Assembly: GCA_039679375.1 (NCBI GenBank)
Contig: JBDKVA010000210.1
Coordinates: 1-16,578, forward strand
Reading direction: 5' to 3'
Source: JBDKVA01 sp039679375
Lineage (GTDB): Bacteria; Bacillota; Clostridia; Acetivibrionales; DTU013
Length of the DNA stretch: 16,578 nt
In this document: piece by piece, positions 1 to 7,636 of the stretch
Layout: each line of letters opens with the position of its first letter
Position numbering within the stretch: the first letter of the stretch is position 1
The notes under the pieces: generated by a model
The model's input: the letters and a program-made list of their open reading frames with translations, nothing else
Database searches by the model: none
What the model was told of the DNA's origin: nothing
Position numbers and translations under genes: made by a program

Positions 1-616
1 CCCATTCCCCGATGTTTGTAGCATGATCCGCCATGCGTTCAAGGTATTTGGCAATGAACATGAAGTCTATACCCTGCTCAATGGTACTTGCATCGTTCTT
101 CATCAGATTAATGAGTTCAAGTATGATCTTGTTGAAAAGGTCATCTACCTCGTCATCGCTGGCGCAGACCTCTTCTGCAAGCTTGACATCCTGGCGTACA
201 TAGGCGTCAATTGATTTGTTAACCATGATTTTGGCCAGTTCAGCCATTTTAGGAATGTCGATCAAAGGCTTGATATATTTCTTGCCTGACATTCTGATGG
301 TAATTTCTGCGATATCGGCTGAAGCATCCGCAATACGTTCCATATCCGTTATGATTTTAAGCGCCGTGCTAATGGTTCTGAGGTCTTTCGCCAGCGGCTG
401 CTGCCGGGCTATAAGATCCATGCATTTTTTTTCTATTCTTTTTTCAAAATCATCAATTATATCATCATTCCTGAATATTGTTCTTGCAAGTTCTACATCC
501 TGCTTTTTCAGTGCGTGGATGGTGTTGTCGATGGATTCCTCAACCAGACTCCCCATCTTTATCAAATCCAGGTGAAGGTCATCCAGCCCCTGATCAAATG
601 AATGTCTTGAAACCAT
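1..616 (-). CDS. phoU: Phosphate transport system regulator PhoU (3' end cut by window)
   Basis: PhoU links the Pst transporter to the PhoR-type sensor kinase and restrains Pho signalling and phosphate uptake when phosphate is plentiful; it is a peripheral cytoplasmic protein. The minus strand reads from an ATG at 616-614 to the window edge with no stop, giving 205 residues of a family usually about 215-220 long. It begins MVSRHSFDQGLDDLHLDL and contains the two PhoU helical repeats. Each has the metal-binding type pattern: ITDMERIADASADIAEI near residues 90-106, and YLERMADHATNIGEW at 191-205. An AAAGGTGG ribosome binding site lies upstream. It is the last visible gene of the pst operon, 109 bp after pstB. 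The only anomaly is truncation by the window edge. Confidence 0.95.
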   Translation of the reverse strand, partial: MVSRHSFDQGLDDLHLDLIKMGSLVEESIDNTIHALKKQDVELARTIFRNDDIIDDFEKRIEKKCMDLIARQQPLAKDLRTISTALKIITDMERIADASADIAEITIRMSGKKYIKPLIDIPKMAELAKIMVNKSIDAYVRQDVKLAEEVCASDDEVDDLFNKIILELINLMKNDASTIEQGIDFMFIAKYLERMADHATNIGEW

Positions 617-664
617 AATAAAACCACCTTTCTGCCGCTGCCGGCATATTTTTTATTAATAACC

Positions 665-716
665 ATTTGCATTGCAAATCCGGCTAAACAGGCAATTTCG
701 CACAGCGAAATGTGCC
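665..716 (-). other. Two short perfect hairpins in the pstB-phoU gap
   Basis: Two adjacent inverted repeats with three-base loops are seen: ATTTGC-ATT-GCAAAT at 665-679 and ATTTCGC-ACA-GCGAAAT at 695-711. The second is extended by GGCA (691-694) pairing with TGCC (713-716) around one bulged base. Neither is followed by a T-run in the transcribed (minus) direction, so they are not obvious terminators. They could modulate mRNA decay or phoU expression relative to pstB; that role is inference. Confidence 0.55.
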
Positions 717-725
717 AGGAATAAT

Positions 726-1481
726 TTATCCGAATCTGCCTGTTATATAATCTTCTGTACGTTTATCCCCGGGCTTACTGAATATTTTTTCCGTCTGATC
801 GAATTCTATAATCTCGCCATGCAGGAAGAAGGCTGTTTTGTCCGATATTCTGCCTGCCTGCTGCATATTGTGCGTAACAATGATGATCGTATAGTCCTGC
901 TTCAATTCATCTATAAGGTCTTCTATCTTCATCGTAGAAATAGGGTCAAGAGCTGACGTGGGTTCATCCATAAGCACAACCTCCGGATTCACAGCCAATA
1001 CCCTGGCGATACAAAGCCTCTGCTGCTGGCCGCCTGAAAGCCCTAATGCGCTTTTTTTGAGGCGGTCCTTCACTTCATCCCACAAAGCTGCACTGCGAAG
1101 GCTCTTTTCCACAATTTCATCCAGTTTGCCATGTGCTTTGGTACCGTGTATTCTGGGCCCGTATGCTATATTGTCATAAATCGACATAGGGAAGGGGTTT
1201 GGTTTCTGGAAAACCATTCCGACTCGTTTTCTTAATTCTACTATATCACATGGGCCATATATGTTCAAACCATCGAGGAATACATCACCTGTGATTTTTA
1301 CACCCGGTACAAGGTCGTTCATACGGTCAAGTGTCTTAAGAAAGGTGGATTTGCCGCAGCCTGACGGCCCTATCAGCGCAGTTACCTGATTTTCTGCAAT
1401 ATCCGCGTTTACATTTTTCAAAGCATGTACATCTCCATAAAAAAGATTCAGGTTTGTTGTTCTAATTTTTTGCGTGTTCAT
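726..1481 (-). CDS. pstB: Phosphate ABC transporter ATP-binding protein PstB
   Basis: This is the ATPase subunit that powers phosphate import through PstC-PstA. The 251 residues show the full set of ABC motifs: Walker A GPSGCGKST at 38-46, Q-loop FQKPNPFP at 91-98, signature LSGGQQQR at 148-155, Walker B VVLMDE at 168-173 with the following PTSALD D-loop, and the switch histidine H204 in THNM. The FQKPNPFPMSIYDNI stretch and the N-terminal NLNLFYGDVHALKNV are typical of PstB rather than of other ABC ATPases. Length is normal for the family. It starts 14 bp after the pstA stop, so it is co-transcribed with pstA. The start ATG follows a GGGAGG-type ribosome binding site that lies across the pstA stop region. 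Confidence 0.97.
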   Translation of the reverse strand: MNTQKIRTTNLNLFYGDVHALKNVNADIAENQVTALIGPSGCGKSTFLKTLDRMNDLVPGVKITGDVFLDGLNIYGPCDIVELRKRVGMVFQKPNPFPMSIYDNIAYGPRIHGTKAHGKLDEIVEKSLRSAALWDEVKDRLKKSALGLSGGQQQRLCIARVLAVNPEVVLMDEPTSALDPISTMKIEDLIDELKQDYTIIIVTHNMQQAGRISDKTAFFLHGEIIEFDQTEKIFSKPGDKRTEDYITGRFG

Positions 1482-1495
1482 TTATGACCTCCCAG

Positions 1496-2347
1496 TCAAC
1501 CGCCTGTGGATACTTTTTCAAGTTTTCTCGCAGTTCTGGTCGCTATGAAATTTATTATGGCAACAATGATGACAAGTATTGTGGCTGTGGCATATGCCTG
1601 CTCAAAGGAGATGCCTTCGCGTGCCAGTGTGTAAAGGTGTACGGATAACGTCCTGCCGGAACGCATGATACTCGAAGGAATACTTGGAACATAACCTGCG
1701 GTAAGGTATACCGCTGCAGTTTCCCCGACAATACGGCCGATGCTGAGGATCACCGCAGTGAGTATTCCCGGAATAGCACAGGGGAGTACCACACGGGCAA
1801 CAGTTATAAGCTTGCTGGCGCCTAATGCAAAGCTACCCTCCCGGTATGCATCCGGCACGGATTTGAGTGCTTCTTCCGTAGACCGGATTACAGTCGGCAA
1901 CACCATGATGCTTAAAGTCAAGGCACCGGATAGAATGGAGTACTTGAGCTGTAAGGCGACAACAAAGAATATATAGCCAAACAGGCCGTATATAATGGAA
2001 GGTATGCCTGCCAGCGTTTCCGTTGCGAAGCGGATGATATTCACCAGCTTGCCTGGTTTTGAATATTCCACAAGATATATGGCGGAACATATTCCTATTG
2101 GTGTTGAGATCACGAGTGTGACGCCGATGAGCATCAGTGTGCTGGCAATCATGGGCAGGATGCCGGTTTGACCTCTGACCGGTTTGTATATTGTCGTAAG
2201 GAAATTCCAGCTGATATAGGGAATGCCCTTAATAATGACATATGCCAGTATCCAGACTAATATTGCCATGGTTATGAATGCACTGAGCCATGTCGAAATG
2301 AGCAGGATATTGTCCGAAATGCGCCGCCTGTTTGCGAAAGACTTCAT
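1496..2347 (-). CDS. pstA: Phosphate ABC transporter permease PstA
   Basis: This is one of the two membrane subunits of the phosphate importer. The 283 residues contain about six hydrophobic helices. The first spans roughly residues 15-40. The cytoplasmic EAA loop, where PstB docks, is visible as EALKSVPDAYREGSFALGAS. Other typical PstA stretches are GIPSIIYGLFGY and GRIVGETAAVYLTAG. Its ATG overlaps the pstC stop by four bases (ATGA, 2344-2347), which points to translational coupling. The ribosome binding site (AGGTGA) lies inside the end of pstC. No anomalies were seen. Confidence 0.96.
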   Translation of the reverse strand: MKSFANRRRISDNILLISTWLSAFITMAILVWILAYVIIKGIPYISWNFLTTIYKPVRGQTGILPMIASTLMLIGVTLVISTPIGICSAIYLVEYSKPGKLVNIIRFATETLAGIPSIIYGLFGYIFFVVALQLKYSILSGALTLSIMVLPTVIRSTEEALKSVPDAYREGSFALGASKLITVARVVLPCAIPGILTAVILSIGRIVGETAAVYLTAGYVPSIPSSIMRSGRTLSVHLYTLAREGISFEQAYATATILVIIVAIINFIATRTARKLEKVSTGG

Positions 2348-3219
2348 GTGCCTTCACCTGCCTTTTTGTGCAGTATGATATTCAGGATGACATTTAGAAT
2401 CATAATAAATACAAAAAGGACTACGCCTGTAGCAAAGAGCGTTTCCTGATGAAGACCGCTGGCATAGCCCATTTCGAGGGCAATATTGGCTGTCAGTGTG
2501 CGTACCCGGTCTGTCAAAGCGCGGGGTATCAGAGCAGTATTGCCCGAGACCAGTATGACAGCCATTGTTTCACCAATTGCTCTGCCTGTACCGAGAACGA
2601 TGGATGCCATGATACCTGATTTTGCAGACGGCAGGATTACTTTGAAAATCGTCTGCATATGACTGGCGCCCAGTGCGAGTGAACCTTCTTTTGTTGCAAG
2701 CGGTACAGCCCGGATGGATGTTTCGGACATGCTGATGACCGTGGGCAGGATCATTACCGATAGTATGACAATGACTGCCAGCAGACTGTTTCCGGCGCCT
2801 CCGAAACATTTCCGAATAATTGGTACAATTACCATCAGTCCAAAAAAGCCGAATACAACGGAAGGGATACCGGCAAGCAGCTCAATGCCCGGACGTACAA
2901 TTTCCGTAATTCGTCTGGGAGCTATCTCGGCCAGAAATATTGCTGTAAAAAGGCCGATTAAAACACCGAAGATAACAGCGCCAAAAGTACCGAGAATACT
3001 TGCTGCGATCATAGGGAGTATTCCGAATATTCCTGCGAGCGGCTGCCAGGATGTGCCTGTAAGAAAGCCCCAGACACCAACTTTAAAAATTGCAGGCGAG
3101 CCTTTTGCAAAAACGTATATTGTTATAACAATGACGGAAAATATGGATACTGCTGCGCACACAAGGAAAATGGATTCGATGATCCTTTCCCATAATTTAC
3201 CGTGAATTTTTCCATCCAT
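2344..3219 (-). CDS. pstC: Phosphate ABC transporter permease PstC
   Basis: This is the partner permease of PstA. The reading frame is open from a TTG at 3240, but the better start is the ATG at 3219-3217. It lies seven bases after AGAGAGG and gives 291 residues beginning MDGKIHGKLWERIIE. About six membrane helices are predicted by eye. The EAA loop reads ETSIRAVPLATKEGSLALGAS, and ELLAGIPSVVFGFFGL and GRAIGETMAVILVSGN are PstC-type segments. It overlaps pstA by four bases. It sits 125 bp downstream of pstS, and that gap holds hairpins that may uncouple pstS abundance from the rest of the operon. Confidence 0.95.
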   Translation of the reverse strand: MDGKIHGKLWERIIESIFLVCAAVSIFSVIVITIYVFAKGSPAIFKVGVWGFLTGTSWQPLAGIFGILPMIAASILGTFGAVIFGVLIGLFTAIFLAEIAPRRITEIVRPGIELLAGIPSVVFGFFGLMVIVPIIRKCFGGAGNSLLAVIVILSVMILPTVISMSETSIRAVPLATKEGSLALGASHMQTIFKVILPSAKSGIMASIVLGTGRAIGETMAVILVSGNTALIPRALTDRVRTLTANIALEMGYASGLHQETLFATGVVLFVFIMILNVILNIILHKKAGEGT

Positions 3220-3280
3220 AGATTTACCTCTCTTTTCCAAATATCATCTTATCACGGATTTACTGAATTACACAGATACA

Positions 3281-3332
3281 GGGCAGCAGACATCCGGTCT
3301 GTTACCCTTCCAGGACCCCCTGGCTTAAGCCA
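3281..3332 (-). other. Hairpin group in the pstS-pstC gap
   Basis: Three inverted repeats lie in the transcribed gap: CAGAC-N5-GTCTG at 3287-3301, flanked by GGG/CCC at 3281-3283 and 3305-3307; CCAGG-N4-CCTGG at 3310-3323; and the palindrome TGGCTTAAGCCA at 3321-3332, which overlaps the previous one and could compete with it. None has a T-tract on the minus strand. Binding-protein genes at the head of ABC operons often have such structures just downstream, which leave a stable short mRNA. That role here is inferred. Confidence 0.5.
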
Positions 3333-3344
3333 ATTTGCTTTACT

Positions 3345-4229
3345 CTATTTTATCGTGATGTATTTCTCTCCTACTACTTCCTGACCCTTATCACCTTTAA
3401 TAAAATCCAGGAATGCTTGTACTTCGGGTGCAAGCTCGCCTTTTGTCAGCATCAGGAACGGCCTTGATATGGCATAGTTTTTGTTTTTAACGTTTTCAAC
3501 CGTACATTCAACACCATCTACGCTTACTTTTTTCAAGGTATCATCAACATAACCGAGGGATGTGTAACCAATGGCATCGGTCTTGGAGGAAACGTTTGCC
3601 TTTACGGCACCGTTGCTGTCTGCTACAAGCGCGTCGCTTTTCATATACGAAACGGTCTTGCCGTCCTTCGTTTCCTGGAGCTTCAGCAATTCTTCAAATG
3701 CAGATCTGGTTCCGGAGCCGTCTTCACGGGTAACAACAAGAATCTGTGCGTCATTTCCGCCTACATCTTTCCAGTTTGTAATTTCACCTTTGAATATTTT
3801 TTGTAGTTGATCTTTTGTCAGGTTTGAAACCGGGTTCGAAGGATGTGCTACGACGGCGATACCATCATAAGCGATGATGTGTTCTGTGAGTCCAAGGCTT
3901 TTCTCTTCTTCTTTCAGGTCACGTGAGGAATTTCCTATAGCAGATATGCCATCGCTTACGTCCTTGATACCCTGACTGGAACCACCGCCCTGTATTTCAA
4001 CGACGACGTCAGGCTGAGTTTCATTAAAAACATCGGCTAAGTCCTGTGCCAGAGGCTGAACGGATGTTGATCCGGATACGGTTACTGTTCCTGATAATTT
4101 ACCGGCATCATCACCGCCATCTCCCGAAGGCGTCTTCTCTGTACTGCCGCATGCAGTGTAAAGTAAAGTTGAGATTAATGCCAGCGCGAATACGATCATT
4201 ACTTTTTTACGGATTGAATTCATTTTCAT
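3345..4229 (-). CDS. pstS: Phosphate-binding lipoprotein PstS
   Basis: This is the extracellular phosphate receptor that delivers phosphate to PstC-PstA. The 294 residues start with a basic stretch and hydrophobic segment (residues 7-26) ending LLYTAC, so Cys27 is the probable lipidated residue. The tyrosine at -3 makes the lipobox slightly unusual. Phosphate-binding elements of the family are visible: SGSTS at 52-56, GGGSSQG at 81-87, GNSSRD at 99-104 and DGSGTRSAF at 170-178. A low-complexity GDGGDDAG linker follows the lipobox. The ATG at 4229 is six bases after a perfect AGGAGG. As first gene of the operon it is preceded by a Pho-box promoter. Confidence 0.96.
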   Translation of the reverse strand: MKMNSIRKKVMIVFALALISTLLYTACGSTEKTPSGDGGDDAGKLSGTVTVSGSTSVQPLAQDLADVFNETQPDVVVEIQGGGSSQGIKDVSDGISAIGNSSRDLKEEEKSLGLTEHIIAYDGIAVVAHPSNPVSNLTKDQLQKIFKGEITNWKDVGGNDAQILVVTREDGSGTRSAFEELLKLQETKDGKTVSYMKSDALVADSNGAVKANVSSKTDAIGYTSLGYVDDTLKKVSVDGVECTVENVKNKNYAISRPFLMLTKGELAPEVQAFLDFIKGDKGQEVVGEKYITIK

Positions 4230-4332
4230 TTTAGACCTCCTAAAATAATTTCCCTATTTTTGCCTTTATACCGTTTGCTTCAGGCAAATTTCAATTGTTT
4301 ACATAAAGAACTTCTATGTACTTTACAGCTTA

Positions 4333-4386
4333 ATCATAATTTCCTATGTTTAAGTGCGAATTATTCCTATGTTAACTTCATGTTAA
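4333..4386 (-). promoter_or_regulatory. pst operon promoter with PhoP-box direct repeats
   Basis: On the minus strand TTAACA-N5-TTAACA occupies 4386-4370. A third copy, TTAAACA, lies at 4353-4347, 22 bases (two 11-base steps) after the second. Both downstream copies continue with TAGGAA. A -10 hexamer TATGAT is at 4338-4333, and no good -35 is present at 17 bases (ATTCGC). This fits activator-dependent transcription. In Bacillus, PhoP binds TTAACA-like repeats with an 11-base period, placed about -20 to -60 from the start site; the array here spans a similar interval. Phosphate-starvation control of the operon is therefore very likely, but inferred. Confidence 0.8.
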
Positions 4387-4472
4387 TTTTTTAAAAGTTA
4401 AAGCATAGAATGGTAGGGATACTTTCGAAAGAAGTAAATAATAAGCGGGTTTTTCCATGAAAGGATTGCAGC

Positions 4473-4997
4473 ATGTATACATTCAGCTACAGCAGACATC
4501 GGACAATCAGGCCGTATGACAGGGTAAAAGCCGTACAATATGCGCATAAGTGGGCTTATGCGAGGAATACGGCGTACCTTGATTTTGAGAATCTGGGCGG
4601 AGACTGCACCAATTTCGCATCACAGTGCATTTATGCCGGCAGCGGTGCAATGAATTATACTTCCGTTTATGGATGGTATTATTCTAATTCCTATAACAGA
4701 ACTGCTTCATGGACGGGCGTGAACTACCTGTATGATTTTCTGGTGAATAATAATGATGCAGGGCCTTTTGCAGAAATCGTCGATGCTTCTCGCGCGGAGC
4801 CCGGAGACCTGGCGCAGGTTTCATTTTCAGACAGCGGGAGTTTCGATCATTCACCGGTTATAGTAAAGGCGGGAAGCCCATCAGACTGGAATAACATTTT
4901 GATAGCCGCCCATACGTTTGATACGGACTATTATAAACTGATGGACTTCGAACCGGCTTATATCAGATATTTGCATATACTTGGCGTAAGGACCTGA
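4473..4997 (+). CDS. Amidase-domain protein (putative NlpC/P60-like cysteine peptidase fold)
   Basis: The 174 residues match what I recall of the putative amidase domain (Amidase_6 type) common in clostridia and bacilli. The hallmark is GGDCTNFASQCI at 42-53, whose Cys45 is the likely nucleophile. It is followed by a region ending FDHSPVIV, where His126 is a likely catalytic histidine, and AAHTFD with His147. The N-terminal Y-x-R-x-x-A-V-x-Y-A-x-K-W helix is also typical. There is no signal peptide or membrane segment, so the protein is either cytoplasmic, for example in a mother cell or forespore, or exported by another route. AAAGGA lies seven bases before the ATG. It is transcribed divergently from pstS. 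The substrate is unknown; cell-wall peptide hydrolysis is a guess. Confidence 0.8.
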   Translation: MYTFSYSRHRTIRPYDRVKAVQYAHKWAYARNTAYLDFENLGGDCTNFASQCIYAGSGAMNYTSVYGWYYSNSYNRTASWTGVNYLYDFLVNNNDAGPFAEIVDASRAEPGDLAQVSFSDSGSFDHSPVIVKAGSPSDWNNILIAAHTFDTDYYKLMDFEPAYIRYLHILGVRT

Positions 4998-5042
4998 TTC
5001 CATGCCGCATAAAATGTTAATAACTGAGGTGGTCAGGGAGTA

Positions 5043-5480
5043 TTAGGCAGACTCCTGAGCCAGTACCTTGTCAACATCAAGCAGCAGGATCGTTCTGCTT
5101 CCATTTTTGACACTGCCGCAAGCAAATTTATTCTTTGAGCCGGACTTTAGTTTTGTATCGGTACCGAAATCACTATCATCCGCTTTGATGATTTCTCTTA
5201 CCGTATCAACAATGATGCCTGTGACCGCGGAGGATGAATTGACCATAATGATCCTGCTGTTTTCATCAAATTCGGGGCAATGCATGCCAAAACGCTTTCT
5301 GAGGTTTATTACAGTATGGACCTTGCCTCTCAAGTTCACCATACCCTCTATATACTCCAGTGAATTGGGTATTTTGAATATTTCGAGCATTTGTTCAATA
5401 CTGCTGATACGGTCAATCTCTATTCCGAATTCTTCGGAACCGGTTTTAAATATGGCCAGTTGTCTTGTACTCACATGCAT
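5043..5480 (-). CDS. CheW-like chemotaxis coupling protein
   Basis: The 145 residues form a single CheW domain, the adaptor that joins chemoreceptors to the CheA kinase. Typical segments are LAIFKTGSEEFGIEIDRISSI near the N-terminus and the conserved core IEGMVNLRGKVHTVINLRKR at about 44-63. They are followed by IIVDTVREIIKA and a C-terminal RTILLLDVDKVL strand-helix. GGGGAGG precedes the ATG at 5480. It starts 44 bp after argJ on the same strand with no terminator between, so it is probably co-transcribed with argJ. No cheA, receptor or flagellar gene is in the window. It could serve a dedicated receptor elsewhere, so I withhold the symbol cheW. Confidence 0.9.
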   Translation of the reverse strand: MHVSTRQLAIFKTGSEEFGIEIDRISSIEQMLEIFKIPNSLEYIEGMVNLRGKVHTVINLRKRFGMHCPEFDENSRIIMVNSSSAVTGIIVDTVREIIKADDSDFGTDTKLKSGSKNKFACGSVKNGSRTILLLDVDKVLAQESA

Positions 5481-5524
5481 TCCTCCCCGCTATTCAAAAT
5501 ATTCGGCACTCACCTGGCACATTT

Positions 5525-6727
5525 CTAGGATCTGTAGCTTGCATTTATTTTAACATAATCGAATGAAAAATCACAGGTCCACACATGATCGGAGTATACG
5601 CCCTTATTCAGCCTGATCAGAAGCTTGACTTCCTTACCATGCAATATCTCCTTTGCCGCCTTTTCGTCAAATTTGACGGCACAGCCGTTCTTGCATACAA
5701 GCAGGCTGCCGATATAAATTTCCGTGTAGGCAGGGTCAAAATCCGCTCCTGAATAACCTGCTGCAGTGATGATCCTGCCCCAGTTGGCGTCTTCACCGAA
5801 TATGGCGGTCTTTACCAACGGCGATTTTGCTATTGCGCATGCAGCTTTGTAAGCGTCTTCCGGATTTCCGGCACCTTCCACCGCGACCTCCACAAGCTTT
5901 GTGGCGCCCTCGCCATCTCTTGCTATGAGCTTGGAAAGGGAAGTGCAAACATACTCAAGGCCGTTTTTAAATTTGTCATAATCTTCGTCTTCGTTAATGA
6001 TTCCGGCATTGTCGGCGAGTCCGTTGGCAAGTATTACAACCATGTCGCACACGCTTGTGTCGCCATCTACAGTGACCCTGTTGAAAGTCGATTTAACAAC
6101 ATCCTTCAGCGCTTTATCCAGAAGTTTTCTGGAAATGTTAATATCAGTAGTGATCACGCCGATCATCGTTGCCATATTCGGGTGGATCATGCCGGAACCC
6201 TTTGCCATACCGCCGATCACTACTCTGGTTTCCTGCAAATCCATCTCGATAGCGATTTCCTTGTGAATGGTGTCTGTGGTCATGATCGCTTCCTGCGCGT
6301 CGTAGCTGCCATCCGGATCCATACCGGATACAAGCGCTTCAAGGCCCGGACGTATGAGATCCATGTCGAGCGGCTTGCCGATGACGCCGGTCGAACCGAC
6401 CAGTATATCCTGCGGAGTGCATTCCAGGAGTCCTGCAGTAATGGTTGCTATTTCAAGTGCATCGGCATATCCCTGTTCACCAATGCATGCATTGGCGCAT
6501 CCGCTATTGATCACGACGGCATTTGCATAGCCGGTTTTTATATGTTCCATAGTAAGCTGCAGCGAATGTCCCTTGACCTTGTTGGTCGTAAAGACACCTG
6601 CAGCAGCAGCGCTATCTTCAGAACAGATGATTGCAAGATCCTTTTTACCGTCCTTTTTCAGACCACAAGCCACACCTGTGGCGAAAAATCCCTCAGGAGC
6701 CGTAACTCCGCCTTTGATTACATTCAT
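5525..6727 (-). CDS. argJ: Glutamate N-acetyltransferase / amino-acid acetyltransferase ArgJ
   Basis: ArgJ transfers the acetyl group from N-acetylornithine to glutamate, closing the cyclic arginine pathway; some members also use acetyl-CoA. The ATG at 6727 is preferred to the in-frame GTG at 6736, because the GGAG of the ribosome binding site touches that GTG. It gives 400 residues, normal for the family. The autocleavage site KGSGMIHPNMATM is intact (residue 187 is the new N-terminal Thr nucleophile in this numbering), as is the oxyanion-hole motif GSTGVIG near 111-117. The C-terminus DYVKINASYRS is the classical ArgJ ending. The gene stands apart from other arginine genes and is followed by a CheW-like gene. 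Whether it is mono- or bifunctional cannot be read from sequence by eye. Confidence 0.96.
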   Translation of the reverse strand: MNVIKGGVTAPEGFFATGVACGLKKDGKKDLAIICSEDSAAAAGVFTTNKVKGHSLQLTMEHIKTGYANAVVINSGCANACIGEQGYADALEIATITAGLLECTPQDILVGSTGVIGKPLDMDLIRPGLEALVSGMDPDGSYDAQEAIMTTDTIHKEIAIEMDLQETRVVIGGMAKGSGMIHPNMATMIGVITTDINISRKLLDKALKDVVKSTFNRVTVDGDTSVCDMVVILANGLADNAGIINEDEDYDKFKNGLEYVCTSLSKLIARDGEGATKLVEVAVEGAGNPEDAYKAACAIAKSPLVKTAIFGEDANWGRIITAAGYSGADFDPAYTEIYIGSLLVCKNGCAVKFDEKAAKEILHGKEVKLLIRLNKGVYSDHVWTCDFSFDYVKINASYRS

Positions 6728-6783
6728 GCTCTTCACTCCAATATATCTATGCGATTTTTTTACCTTCTGCTTTAAACATTTAA

Positions 6784-6812
6784 ATTATACATAAGTGCGG
6801 CTTATTATTCAA
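6784..6812 (-). promoter_or_regulatory. Sigma-A promoter of argJ with a possible ArgR half-site
   Basis: The minus strand shows TTGAAT (6812-6807), a 17-base spacer and TATAAT (6789-6784), placed about 57 bases before the argJ ATG. The -35 is embedded in TTGAATAATAAG, which resembles half of an ARG box (TGAATAWW). A TTCA-N6-TGAA inverted repeat spans the -35 and the bases upstream. ArgR/AhrC repression is plausible but only inferred. Confidence 0.7.
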
Positions 6813-6883
6813 TAAAATGAACAAATAAATGGGGAAGGCAGACTTCTAAATAACCTGTTGAAGTAGCAGTTTGCGCATTATAT

Positions 6884-7603
6884 TCACTCAAAAATATCCC
6901 TTAAATCCGCTGTAAGGCCGTCAAAAATAAAAGACTTTACTGCATCATCCTTCACATAAGTTTTCATATCCGACACATCATTATCTTTAAACTTATATAC
7001 GGTAACCTCCCTGTTAACGTAATTTACGATCCAATATTCCTGAATACCTGTCTGCATATACAAATCCAGTTTTTTAACCAGATCCATTCTTACGGAAGAA
7101 TCAGAAAGAATTTCTATTACCAGCGACGGGATACCTGTATACTTGTCCCTTCCGCTTTTGTTTTCCGGATCACAAACTACCAGAAGGTCAGGCTGTACAA
7201 CATTCATGTTATTTTCACCTTTTTTTAGTGTTACATCAAAAGGAGAAAGGTACGGCATGCATTTTTTCCCTTTGAACCACAGGCGGAATACCGCATAAAG
7301 ATTTCCAAGGATACGCTGGTGGGTAACTTTAGGCGATGCGAGCAAGTATGCTTCTCCGTCTATATATTCGTATCTCTGGTCGGTGTTTTCATACATTTCC
7401 GTGAATTCCTCATAGCTCATTTTTATTCCGCCATACCTGTACTCAAGCGCTTCTTCACATACCCTGCCACTCCCTTCCCAGCCCTCCTGTCTGGTTATCC
7501 TGGCAACAGGCGTTCCGTTTCTGGTTACAATGATGTCTTCGTTTTCGAGCAGCTTGGTATACTTGCCAAAATTATTCTTGATTTCGGTAGATTTTACAAT
7601 CAT
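6884..7603 (-). CDS. Phd/YefM-type antitoxin domain fused to Uma2 (DUF820) nuclease-fold protein
   Basis: The 239 residues have two parts. Residues 1-40 (MIVKSTEIKNNFGKYTKLLE then IIVTRNGTPVARI) look like the DNA-binding half of a Phd/YefM antitoxin. Residues 62-239 look like a Uma2-family protein of the PD-(D/E)XK nuclease fold: YEYIDGEAY near 78, QPDLLVV with Asp139, LVIEILSDSS with Glu164, a following KKLDLYMQTGIQEYWIV with Lys177/178, and a C-terminal FDGLTADLRDIFE. The candidate catalytic Asp, Glu and Lys are all present. An internal ATG at 7420 could yield the Uma2 part alone. No separate toxin gene is next to it. DNA cleavage by Uma2 proteins is a family prediction, and I know of no settled function. 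Confidence 0.8.
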   Translation of the reverse strand: MIVKSTEIKNNFGKYTKLLENEDIIVTRNGTPVARITRQEGWEGSGRVCEEALEYRYGGIKMSYEEFTEMYENTDQRYEYIDGEAYLLASPKVTHQRILGNLYAVFRLWFKGKKCMPYLSPFDVTLKKGENNMNVVQPDLLVVCDPENKSGRDKYTGIPSLVIEILSDSSVRMDLVKKLDLYMQTGIQEYWIVNYVNREVTVYKFKDNDVSDMKTYVKDDAVKSFIFDGLTADLRDIFE

Positions 7604-7636
7604 ATTCCCACTTCCTTGGCTGAAGTTTTAATCACT

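Noticed and set aside
2714..3205. 163-codon plus-strand open frame opposite pstC
   Set aside because: It is a shadow of pstC, which has membrane helices, an EAA loop and operon context.
3220..3240. TTG start for pstC at 3240
   Set aside because: The ATG at 3219 has AGAGAGG seven bases before it, while the TTG has no ribosome binding site at proper distance.
4998..5042. Bidirectional terminator between the convergent amidase and cheW-like genes
   Set aside because: No stem of useful length or T-run is visible in this 45-base gap.
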